DNA of 64,000 nucleotides, taken from Saprospiraceae bacterium (GTDB lineage Bacteria; Bacteroidota; Bacteroidia; Chitinophagales; Saprospiraceae). Numbering within the stretch: position 1 is the stretch's first letter; each line of letters opens with the position of its first letter. Below the pieces are notes generated by a model, which saw only the letters and a program-made list of their open reading frames with translations, did no database searches and was not told the origin of the DNA. Of the stretch, positions 54,964 through 62,753 are shown piece after piece. Made by a program: the position numbers and the translations under genes. Where the stretch lies: contig JAHDES010000008.1 in NCBI GenBank assembly GCA_020628645.1, forward strand, positions 31,211-95,210. The letters are read 5' to 3'.

Positions 54964-57606
54964 ATGATTGCCTATTTACTCCAAGCCACTTTTTGCTGGG
55001 CGATTTTCTTTCTGATTTATATTGTTTTTTTAAAGAAAGAAACCTTCTTTCATATCAATAGATGGTATCTAATCTCTACCATGCTGCTGGGCTTATTATT
55101 ACCATTGATTCGCCTACTTTCTCTGGAAGTATTGCCTGTTGATGAAGTAACAGCCGTTTTTGTTTATCCCATCGCAGCAAGTATAGAAATGTTGGATGTA
55201 GTAGTACGCCCAGATACTACCCAATTTTGGAATTGGACAAGCATACTACTATTGATCTATTTGATAGGCGTTGTAGTTACCACAGCTCGCTTAGTGTATG
55301 GGCTTTGGGATATTTATCAACTCTATCGGCAATCTGAGAAAAAACAAATGGGCGAGATCATTCTTGTCCGAACAGATGGAAATCATCTTCCTTTTTCTTT
55401 TTTCCATTATTTATTTTGGAGTAAAGAAATGACTTTATCGCAAGATGATCAACAACAAATTTTACAACACGAGCAAGCACACATTATCGGCAGACATACT
55501 TGGGATGTGATGCTTATAGAGCTCATCAGTATAATTGCTTGGTGTAGTCCAATGATTTGGTTTTACCGAAAAGCGATTCGAACGATTCATGAATATTTAG
55601 CAGATGCCTACGTACTCACCTCTGCCGAGCGAGCAACGTATGGTCATCTGCTTCTTCGGCAGGCACAAGCCAGTGTGAAAATGGCACTCGCAAATCATTT
55701 TTTTCAATCACAATTAAAAAATCGTATCCACATGATGACGAAAACAAAATCTCAATCGTGGAAAAGTGCCAAGTACCTTATTGGTATCCCTGCCATATTT
55801 TCCTTGTTAATCCTTTTTTCATTTCAATCAAAAACCATTAGTTTTTTTGCAGATCACCCTGAATTAGTGGGTAAACCAATGACGCATGGCATTCATCAAT
55901 TTATTAAAAATGGTTATGATGAAACAGCCATTCACGCTTTTTTGACCAAACAATTAACTACTGCTACTACCGCCATTTATGTTGATTCTGGCGAACGGGT
56001 AACAGGAGAATTTGATCAAACCATGCGCATTTCTGATTTTAATAAAGCCTATCGAGAATTGCTATTAATTTTTCCAGAAAAACAGGCTGAATTGGATGAA
56101 ATCATTCATCAAGTAGCACAAGAAAATGGGATTAATGCACAAATAGATCCAAATACGATTATTTATTCAGCTGAAAATTCTCAAGAAACACATGATCCTA
56201 TTTATAAAGAAGTGGATGAAATGCCCTGCTTTGCAGCTTGTGGAACAATTAAAAATAAAAAAGAACGAAAAATTTGTTCTGATAAAAATTTACTAGAGTT
56301 TATTTTTTCGAGACTTAAATATCCAGAAGATGCACGCAAAAATGAAATTGAAGGAACAGTAGTAGCTAGCTTTGTCATCAAACCTGATGGTAGTATTAAA
56401 GATTTACAAATTGAACGATCTATCTATGAATCTTGTGATGCTGAAGTGCTCCGAGTTTTAGAAGAAATGCCTGATTGGATACCAGGTGTTCATAAAGGAG
56501 AAAAGGTACACGTACAATTTATGCTTCCGATAAAGTTCAAGCTTGATGGAAATGCTCCTATTGATAAAGAAAAAGAACTACATGGCAAATTAACAGAAGG
56601 AAAAAAAATACATCTAAATAGTAAAAATATACGTCTAAATAGTTCTAATTCAAAACCAGCCCCACTCTTCGTAATAGATGGAAAAATTTTTGAGGGCGAT
56701 AAAGGTGCTATAAAAGAAATTTCTCCCGATGATATTGAAAAAATTGAAGTATTGAAAGGAGATACTGCTATTGAAAAATATGGAGATAAAGGGATTAATG
56801 GAGTTATTGAAATGACAACCAAAAAGACCAATAAAAATCTGGAGCAAAATGGAAAATCACTACGAAAAATTAAAATTGAAGGACAAGATGAAGAAAAAGA
56901 AGTTTGGGTAGAAAACATCCAAAAATCTACAGATAAAAAAGAAATCGTTTATAAAAAAGTAGACGAAATGCCCCGTTTACCTGGTTGTGAAGATTTGGCT
57001 ACACTAGCTGAGAAAGAAGAATGTTCTCAAAAGAAATTATTGACGCATATTTACACCTCCATTAAATTTCCAAAAGAAGCTTTTAAAAATGGTACACAAG
57101 GAACAGCCGTTATCAACTTTGTAGTAGATAAAGAAGGCTATGTAACAAATGCAAATATTGCTCGAGATGTCGCTGATGGTTGCGGAGCTGAAGCATTGCG
57201 TGTCATCAAAGCTTTACCTCAATTTATTCCAGGTAAACAAAATGGAAAAGCAGTTGCAGTTTCTATGAATATTCCTGTAAAATATAAACTAGACGATACC
57301 CCTAAAGAAAAACCTCAATTGACGACCCCATCATCTGACCAGAAGATAGTATTAAAATTAGATGAAGTGAAAGTTTTTCCAAATCCTTCTACAGGAATCG
57401 TCAATCTTCAGTTTAAGGCAAAAGCGGCTTCGCTTCGTTTGTCAATTACTGATATTTCTGGAAAAGAAGTTTATCAAGAACTCAATACTGCTTTCGATGG
57501 TATTTACAACAAAGAAATTAATTTGAGTAAAGAAGTAAAAGGAACGTATCTCATTTCTATTCAAATGGATGGAAAGGTGTATACTGAGTCTTTGATCTTG
57601 CAGTAA
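54964..57606 (+). CDS. M56 family membrane metallopeptidase with TonB_C, plug-like and T9SS sorting domains
   Basis: A mosaic of 880 residues. The N-terminal part has about four transmembrane helices (around 1-22, 35-55, 90-112, 270-285) and an M56 zinc site: HEQAH at about 169-173 and HEYLADAY near 209. Then come a TonB C-terminal-like domain (about 415-530, DEMPCFAACG, LKYPEDARKNEIEGTVVASF), a TonB-receptor plug-like stretch (about 565-625, SPDDIEKIEVLKGDTAIEKY), a second TonB_C (about 660-775, MPRLPGCEDL, FVVDKEGYVTNANIARD), and a C-terminal T9SS type A sorting domain (about 800-880, VKVFPNPSTGIVNLQFKAKA, ending SLILQ). It forms a pair with the BlaI-like repressor. The function of the periplasmic part is unknown. 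Confidence 0.9.
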   Translation: MIAYLLQATFCWAIFFLIYIVFLKKETFFHINRWYLISTMLLGLLLPLIRLLSLEVLPVDEVTAVFVYPIAASIEMLDVVVRPDTTQFWNWTSILLLIYLIGVVVTTARLVYGLWDIYQLYRQSEKKQMGEIILVRTDGNHLPFSFFHYLFWSKEMTLSQDDQQQILQHEQAHIIGRHTWDVMLIELISIIAWCSPMIWFYRKAIRTIHEYLADAYVLTSAERATYGHLLLRQAQASVKMALANHFFQSQLKNRIHMMTKTKSQSWKSAKYLIGIPAIFSLLILFSFQSKTISFFADHPELVGKPMTHGIHQFIKNGYDETAIHAFLTKQLTTATTAIYVDSGERVTGEFDQTMRISDFNKAYRELLLIFPEKQAELDEIIHQVAQENGINAQIDPNTIIYSAENSQETHDPIYKEVDEMPCFAACGTIKNKKERKICSDKNLLEFIFSRLKYPEDARKNEIEGTVVASFVIKPDGSIKDLQIERSIYESCDAEVLRVLEEMPDWIPGVHKGEKVHVQFMLPIKFKLDGNAPIDKEKELHGKLTEGKKIHLNSKNIRLNSSNSKPAPLFVIDGKIFEGDKGAIKEISPDDIEKIEVLKGDTAIEKYGDKGINGVIEMTTKKTNKNLEQNGKSLRKIKIEGQDEEKEVWVENIQKSTDKKEIVYKKVDEMPRLPGCEDLATLAEKEECSQKKLLTHIYTSIKFPKEAFKNGTQGTAVINFVVDKEGYVTNANIARDVADGCGAEALRVIKALPQFIPGKQNGKAVAVSMNIPVKYKLDDTPKEKPQLTTPSSDQKIVLKLDEVKVFPNPSTGIVNLQFKAKAASLRLSITDISGKEVYQELNTAFDGIYNKEINLSKEVKGTYLISIQMDGKVYTESLILQ

Positions 57607-57703
57607 ATGTAGTTGAAAATTATAATATAAAATGCTCATAATGACTTTGTGCAATTATGAGCATTTTACTTTTTATAAAAGAGAATATCTTATCCGTTCG
57701 TTA

Positions 57704-58282
57704 TCAAAATTCAAGATCTATAACTAAATCCATTTCGTCATAGATCATATTATCTTTAAGGTCATCAAAAAAGCTACCAGAACCATATTTTACATTGAAA
57801 TCTGTTCTATCAATTTTAAGATTAGCAGTTGCTTTTTTTCCATAAATGGAAGCATCAAATTTGATAGATTTAGTAATATCTTTAATTGTTAAATCGGCGG
57901 TAATTTCATACGCATTTTTACTTGTTTGTTTTGCTTTGGTAATAACTAATTTAGAGGTAGGGTATTTTTCTACACCAAAAAAATCATCCGATTTTAAATG
58001 CCCTTCTAATTTTCCTTTGTATTCTCCGCTAAGATCGGTACAAGATATTGTGGTCATATCGATGGTAAATTCACCGCCAGTTAATTGCGTATCATTGAAT
58101 ATCAAAGAACCTGATTGTAAACTCAATGTGCCTTCATGTGAACCTGAGACTTTATAACCTTTCCAAATGATTTTACTGTTGGTAACATTTATTACGTCTA
58201 CACTTGAAAAGCTGTGATTGGTGAAACTTTGTAAAGCAATTAATAGTGCTACTGCTGCGATACTTAAAATTATTTTTTTCAT
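57704..58282 (-). CDS. YceI family protein
   Basis: The 192-residue protein has a signal peptide (KKIILSIAAVALLIALQSFT) and a complete YceI lipocalin-like domain: VTNSKIIWKGYKVSGSHEGT, then LQSGSLIFN, TGGEFTIDMTTISCTDLSGE, LKSDDFFGVEKYPTSKLVIT, ADLTIKDITKSIKFDASI and KIDRTDFNVKYGSGSFFDDL. The barrel binds polyisoprenoid-like lipids in the periplasm. Bacteroidota members of this type often lie next to Crp-family or stress genes, as here. It follows the Crp/Fnr gene by 96 bases and could share its transcript. Confidence 0.95.
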   Translation of the reverse strand: MKKIILSIAAVALLIALQSFTNHSFSSVDVINVTNSKIIWKGYKVSGSHEGTLSLQSGSLIFNDTQLTGGEFTIDMTTISCTDLSGEYKGKLEGHLKSDDFFGVEKYPTSKLVITKAKQTSKNAYEITADLTIKDITKSIKFDASIYGKKATANLKIDRTDFNVKYGSGSFFDDLKDNMIYDEMDLVIDLEF

Positions 58283-58378
58283 TTTTCTGAATCTAAGTTT
58301 ATTAAATTAATAACACAAAGTTCAGTCATGTTGGGAGAAAGAAAAATAAGGTAGTTTAAGAAAAAAAGTTAAGGTAGT

Positions 58379-58963
58379 TTAACTTTTGGCTTCTTTGGCA
58401 AGTTGATTACGTATTTGACTAAGAAACTCCTTTGTAATACCCAAGTAAGATGCAATCATATATTGTGGGAAGCGCTGGACGAAGGCAGGGTATTCTTCAA
58501 GAAGAAGCAAATACCGATCACGTGCTGTAAGCGAAAAATTTCTCACAATTCGTTTTTGAGCACTCACATAAGCATTTTGAATGATGAGACGGAAGACTCG
58601 TTCTATTTTGGGGACATCTCGATATAGTCGTTGTAAATTTTCATAGTAAATTTGTACTACTTGGGTTTTTTCCAAACATTGCACATTGAAATCAGCGGGT
58701 GATTGTGTAATTAAACTTCCTATATCTCCAACCCACCACTCTTCAATTCCAAATGCAACAATGTGTTCATTGCCATTCTTATCTAAATAAAAGGTCCTTA
58801 CCTTACCCGACTCAATAAAAGAATGACACCTACAAATTTCATCATTTTGAACGATATATTGCCCTTTGAGATAATTTTTATATTTAATATTTGCTTGAAG
58901 AATGGCTTCTTCGGTAGGGGTTAATTGAATATGTTTATTGATATAAGGAAGAAATCGATCCAT
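58379..58963 (-). CDS. Crp/Fnr family transcriptional regulator
   Basis: The 194 residues have an N-terminal cyclic-nucleotide-binding-like domain (KNYLKGQYIVQNDEICRCHS, GKVRTFYLDKNGNEHIVAFG) and a C-terminal helix-turn-helix-like region (QYMIASYLGITKEFLSQIRN). The Crp-type cAMP-contact residues are not conserved, so a different ligand, or none, is likely. It is the last gene of a tight set read right to left: DinB-like, CoA-binding, Crp/Fnr (gaps of seven and five bases), and the YceI gene follows. Autoregulation or control of YceI is a guess. Confidence 0.9.
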   Translation of the reverse strand: MDRFLPYINKHIQLTPTEEAILQANIKYKNYLKGQYIVQNDEICRCHSFIESGKVRTFYLDKNGNEHIVAFGIEEWWVGDIGSLITQSPADFNVQCLEKTQVVQIYYENLQRLYRDVPKIERVFRLIIQNAYVSAQKRIVRNFSLTARDRYLLLLEEYPAFVQRFPQYMIASYLGITKEFLSQIRNQLAKEAKS

Positions 58964-58968
58964 CGTTT

Positions 58969-59331
58969 TTAATATTCTCCTGTTGCTAACATTACCAAGG
59001 TACAGGCAATTTCGACTTCAATATTGGCTTCTTTTAAGAGTTTAACCAATTCCGCATTCTCTGTACCAGGATTAAAAATGACACGTTTAGGTTTTAAACT
59101 TAAGATGTAATCGTAATAAGATTTTTGTCGTTGAGGGTTTAAATAAAGCGTAATTGTATCAATACCTTCTAAATTAGGTGTACCAATTTGGATGGGAATA
59201 GCTCCTACTTGATCTGCTCGCCCTCCAATAGCTTCTACTTCATGCGCTGCTGCTTGCAAGCGATGAATCGCGCGATTTGAATATCGAACAGGATTAGTAG
59301 ATGCACCTAAAACCAAGGTTCGTTTACTCAT
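58969..59331 (-). CDS. CoA-binding protein (YccU-like)
   Basis: A 120-residue protein with the CoA_binding_2 Rossmann fold. The nucleotide loop is visible in TLVLGASTNPVRYSNRAIHR, and PKRVIFNPGTENAELVKLLK matches the family's C-terminal FNPGTEN motif. The GASTNP opening, the conserved Asn-Pro, and the normal length point to the stand-alone form related to the N-terminal part of succinyl-CoA synthetase. It probably senses or binds CoA compounds; no enzyme activity is known. It sits between the DinB-like and Crp/Fnr genes in one operon. Confidence 0.9.
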   Translation of the reverse strand: MSKRTLVLGASTNPVRYSNRAIHRLQAAAHEVEAIGGRADQVGAIPIQIGTPNLEGIDTITLYLNPQRQKSYYDYILSLKPKRVIFNPGTENAELVKLLKEANIEVEIACTLVMLATGEY

Positions 59332-59338
59332 TTTTGTA

Positions 59339-59875
59339 CTATTTTAAAATTCCTAAATAGGCCTTCCAAGGGCCAACTTCTGTTGTGTATTGCTTTGCCA
59401 TAACACGTGAAATTTGAGCAATATGCCCTAAATCATGAACGACCCAGCAAGCCAAAAGTTGTTGTAAATTGACCTCTCCCAATTCTGGGTGGATACCTTT
59501 TTTAATGAGATCTTTCTTTTGAATAGCTAGATTTTGTAGTTCGTTTAAATTCTGTTCTCGCAATAATTTAAATTCATTTAGTAATACCTCAATGGATGGC
59601 TCATTGGTGTTGTTCAGTTGTGCAAAACGATCAAAGGGATGAAATGTTTTATCTTTTGTATTTGACAGAATTATTTTTGCACGTACTACCCAATCGGTCT
59701 TTTCACCATGGATTAAATGACCCACTACATCATACGGACTCCATGTATCTTCTCCTTCATTATTGTGTAACCAATCATAGGGTAAATCAATCAATAACTT
59801 ATTTAAGATAGATGGGGTTCTTTTTAAAAGATGAATGGATTGTTGAAGATCAAAAGTCATCAAAGTCTTTTTCAT
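59339..59875 (-). CDS. DinB-like four-helix protein
   Basis: The 178-residue protein fits the DinB_2/DUF1572-like family of four-helix bundles with a divalent metal bound by three histidines. Candidate ligands are in VVGHLIHGEKTDWVVRAKII and WVVHDLGHIAQISRVMAKQY. The order and spacing fit. The ATG at 59875 gives MKKTLMTFDLQQS; a second ATG five codons later is also possible. Family members include thiol transferases and many unknowns. It starts a three-gene operon with CoA-binding and Crp/Fnr genes. Confidence 0.85.
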   Translation of the reverse strand: MKKTLMTFDLQQSIHLLKRTPSILNKLLIDLPYDWLHNNEGEDTWSPYDVVGHLIHGEKTDWVVRAKIILSNTKDKTFHPFDRFAQLNNTNEPSIEVLLNEFKLLREQNLNELQNLAIQKKDLIKKGIHPELGEVNLQQLLACWVVHDLGHIAQISRVMAKQYTTEVGPWKAYLGILK

Positions 59876-59881
59876 AAAAAC

Positions 59882-59919
59882 AAAAAAGCCAAGCGATAGG
59901 TTTAATCCATCACTTGGCT
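59882..59919 (-). terminator. Terminator of the pyruvate dehydrogenase E2 gene
   Basis: On the minus strand, AGCCAAGTGAT pairs with ATCGCTTGGCT with one mismatch, followed by a run of six T. It lies 30 bases after the E2 stop and just ahead of the DinB-like start. Confidence 0.85.
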
Positions 59920-59948
59920 GGGGGGTATGTAGATTGTTTAAATCTATA

Positions 59949-61280
59949 TTAAATCAACAAACGTACAGGATCTTCTAAGATACCTTTAAACGTTTGTAAA
60001 AATTTCGCTCCTGTTGCACCATCCACCACGCGATGGTCACAAGAAAGGGTAACTTTCATCATGTGTCCCACTTTTAATTTCCCGTTTTTAACAATAGGTT
60101 TTTCAATAATAGAACCTACTGCCATGATACAAGCATCTGGTGGATTAATGATCGCTGTAAATTCTTCTATATCAAACATGCCCAAGTTGGAAATGGTAAA
60201 AGTATTACCACTCATTTCATTAGGTTGTAATTTCTTTTCTTTTGCTTTACCTGCTAAAACACGAACTTCAGAATTAATTTGAGACAAAGTCTTCATGTCC
60301 GCGTAGCGAATTACAGGAACCAACAATCCATCTTTTACAGCAACAGCAACACCTATATTAATGTCTTTATTGACTCGAATATGATCCTCCATCCAAGAAG
60401 AATTAATGGCGGGATGTGCCCGCAAGGCTACTGCAGCAGCTTTTACTACTAAATCATTGTAAGAAATACGAGTAGGTGATTTTTCATTAATTTTCGTACG
60501 AAGTTTCATCACTTTAGCCATGTTCATTTCTACCGTTAGATAAAAATGAGGCGCAGAGAATTTACTTTCTCCCAAACGACGCGCAATCACTTTACGCATT
60601 TGACTAATCGAAACTTCCTCAAAATTATTCTCGCCACCCGTAAATGTAAATGGTACAACTGCAGGTGCTTCTTTGGCAGGTGCAGCAGGAGGTGGTGGAG
60701 ATGCAGGTGTTGGTGCGGCGGGTGCAGGAGAAGGCGTACTTACAACTGCTGGTTTTGACGTTTGAAGGGCTTCTTCAATATCACGTTTTACAATACGCCC
60801 TTGATCGCCACTTCCTTGAATGGTTGATAAATCTAAACCCGCTTCTTTAGCCATAGATCGAGCAAGCGGGGAAGCTTTGATACGGGAATCAGAAGCTGAA
60901 CTTGGATTATTATTTGAGCCACTTGGCATGGCAACAGGAGCACTTGGAGTAGATTCTACTGCTGGGGCAGCCTCTTTGCTTGGTTCAGGAGATGCAGCAC
61001 CATTTTCTGCTTCTGAAGCGGCAATAGCTGCTTTCCAATCCTCGCCTTCTTCACCGATAACTCCAATAACACCATTGATTGGAACGGAGCCTTCTTTTAC
61101 AGCAATATGTAAAAGGATTCCTTCCGAAAAAGAATCTAATTCCATTGTTGCTTTATCTGTTTCTACTTCAGCGAGTGTATCACCTGGTTCAACAGCAGTA
61201 CCTTCTTCCACTAACCAACCCACAATCACTCCTTCTTCCATGGTATCACTCATACGAGGCATTCGAATTACTTCAGCCAT
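59949..61280 (-). CDS. pdhC: Dihydrolipoamide acetyltransferase (E2) of the pyruvate dehydrogenase complex
   Basis: A 443-residue E2. One lipoyl domain at the N-terminus carries the lipoylation lysine in VETDKATMELDSF; an Ala/Pro-rich linker follows; a peripheral subunit-binding domain lies at about 135-175 (IKASPLARSMAKEAGLDLST); a second Pro-rich linker; and the catalytic domain (about 210-443) ends with the active-site motif SCDHRVVDGATGAKFL. The single lipoyl domain and these linkers are typical of Bacteroidota. E1 and E3 genes are not in this window. The E2 could also serve a related 2-oxoacid dehydrogenase, but the start MAEVIRMPRMSDTMEEGVIV is that of PDH-type E2. Confidence 0.93.
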   Translation of the reverse strand: MAEVIRMPRMSDTMEEGVIVGWLVEEGTAVEPGDTLAEVETDKATMELDSFSEGILLHIAVKEGSVPINGVIGVIGEEGEDWKAAIAASEAENGAASPEPSKEAAPAVESTPSAPVAMPSGSNNNPSSASDSRIKASPLARSMAKEAGLDLSTIQGSGDQGRIVKRDIEEALQTSKPAVVSTPSPAPAAPTPASPPPPAAPAKEAPAVVPFTFTGGENNFEEVSISQMRKVIARRLGESKFSAPHFYLTVEMNMAKVMKLRTKINEKSPTRISYNDLVVKAAAVALRAHPAINSSWMEDHIRVNKDINIGVAVAVKDGLLVPVIRYADMKTLSQINSEVRVLAGKAKEKKLQPNEMSGNTFTISNLGMFDIEEFTAIINPPDACIMAVGSIIEKPIVKNGKLKVGHMMKVTLSCDHRVVDGATGAKFLQTFKGILEDPVRLLI

Positions 61281-61414
61281 TATTTTAGGTTTTAAAGTCT
61301 TAAATTATTGGAGTTACAAAAATGCAATATTTCTCTTTAAACTGATAATGAAAAGAGATCAATTCTTTGTAGAAAAATGTCTATTTATGGTAAAAATGAG
61401 CAGTTAGAGTTAAT

Positions 61415-62713
61415 TTACTCTTTTTCACTTTCGTATTTCTGTGCAAATTTTCGGTACAAACGCTTTTGCTTATTATCTACAGAAATAGATCGTCCTTGAA
61501 TAAACGCATGGGTCACTTTACAAGTTCGCATATCAAGTGCATCTCCTTCACTAATGATAAGTGTGGCATCTTTTCCGTCTTCTAAAGATCCTGTTGTATC
61601 ATCTATCCCTAAAATCTTAGCTGTATTCAACGTTAGCCCTTCAACTGCTTTTTCATAATCTAATCCAAAACCTGCAGCCTGACCCGCTTGAAAAGGTAGA
61701 TTGCGCTGTTGCCAATATCCATCCATGCCAAACGCAAAAAGTACATTATTGTCAGAAAGAATCGTTGCTTTTTTGAAGGTTTGATCTATATCTTCATCTG
61801 TGCGAGCAGGAAGACTTTGCGTCTCATCTAAGATAACGGCAATATCATTTTCTTTTAAAAATTCAGGAATTCGCCATGCATCATCTCCTCCAACGAGTAC
61901 CATATTTATCCCTAATTTTTTCATTACTAAAACAGATTCCATGATCGTTTTTATATAATAGGTACTTACATATAATTTTTTACTACCATCGAATAAGCCA
62001 CGCATAGCTTCAAACTTAAGATTGGTAGTAGATGGACTTGTTTGTATAGAATAAGCTTTTGCTTCTTTGAAAAACGCTTCTATTTCACGGACTTGTTCAG
62101 CGTATTTTTCATTTTGTTTGGTTACAGGATTTCCTGTCCACCAGCCAGTTCGAGTAAACATTCTAGGCCACGATAGATGAATCCCTTCGTCTATTTTATA
62201 CGCCGCATCTTCCCAATTCCAAGCATCTAATTGAACAATACTACTTTGACCAGAAATTCGCCCCCCTTGAGGAACAACTTGAGCCATCAAAACACCATTA
62301 GAACGAACCGTTGGTGTTACTCTAGAATCTGTATTATAGGCAATAATCGAACGAATACTCGGATTGAGATAACCAATTTCATTTGCATCACGAGTAGCGC
62401 GTACCGCTCCAATTTCCGAAAGACCAATTTGTGTATTGGGAGCAATAAATCCAGGATAAATATGTTTTCCTGTGGCATCAATCACTTGATAATCATTCCA
62501 GTTTATAGGAGGTAAATTATTTAAACTAGCTACTTCTACGATTTTTCCTTTATCAAAAATGAGTAATCCATTTTCTAAAGCTGTACCATTTCCAACATGA
62601 ATAGTACCACCTCGAATGGCGATAGCTTCCGATTGTGCAGGAGCAGGCGTTTCTTGAGCGATGGATAAGAAAAAACAAAAAATAGATAGAAAGAAAACGG
62701 TTAATTTTTTCAT
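61415..62713 (-). CDS. Exported amidohydrolase-like protein lacking the HxH metal motif
   Basis: From the ATG at 62713 the protein has 432 residues, with a signal peptide (MKKLTVFFLSIFCFFLSIAQ). The composite beta-sandwich ends (TIHVGNGTALENGLLIFDKG; GSLEDGKDATLIISEGDALD) identify the amidohydrolase superfamily. Where active members read GFIDxHxH, this reads GKHIYPGFIAPNTQIGLSEI, so the first metal ligands are absent. The C-terminal Asp region is FAFGMDGYWQQRNLPFQAGQ. Such degenerate imidazolonepropionase-like proteins are common in Bacteroidota, often in pairs with an intact one; no intact partner is visible in this window. A binding or other non-hydrolytic role is possible. Confidence 0.85.
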   Translation of the reverse strand: MKKLTVFFLSIFCFFLSIAQETPAPAQSEAIAIRGGTIHVGNGTALENGLLIFDKGKIVEVASLNNLPPINWNDYQVIDATGKHIYPGFIAPNTQIGLSEIGAVRATRDANEIGYLNPSIRSIIAYNTDSRVTPTVRSNGVLMAQVVPQGGRISGQSSIVQLDAWNWEDAAYKIDEGIHLSWPRMFTRTGWWTGNPVTKQNEKYAEQVREIEAFFKEAKAYSIQTSPSTTNLKFEAMRGLFDGSKKLYVSTYYIKTIMESVLVMKKLGINMVLVGGDDAWRIPEFLKENDIAVILDETQSLPARTDEDIDQTFKKATILSDNNVLFAFGMDGYWQQRNLPFQAGQAAGFGLDYEKAVEGLTLNTAKILGIDDTTGSLEDGKDATLIISEGDALDMRTCKVTHAFIQGRSISVDNKQKRLYRKFAQKYESEKE

Positions 62714-62753
62714 CACACAGAATAGTTTGGAGGAAATTATTGCTAAAAATAGT

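Noticed and set aside
56490-56918. Minus-strand frame of 142 residues
   Set aside because: Antisense to the M56 mosaic protein; low-complexity Phe/Ser composition.
60820-61407. Plus-strand frame of 195 residues, Ala/Ser-rich
   Set aside because: It is the complement of the Pro/Ala-rich linkers of the E2 gene and extends past its start without a domain.
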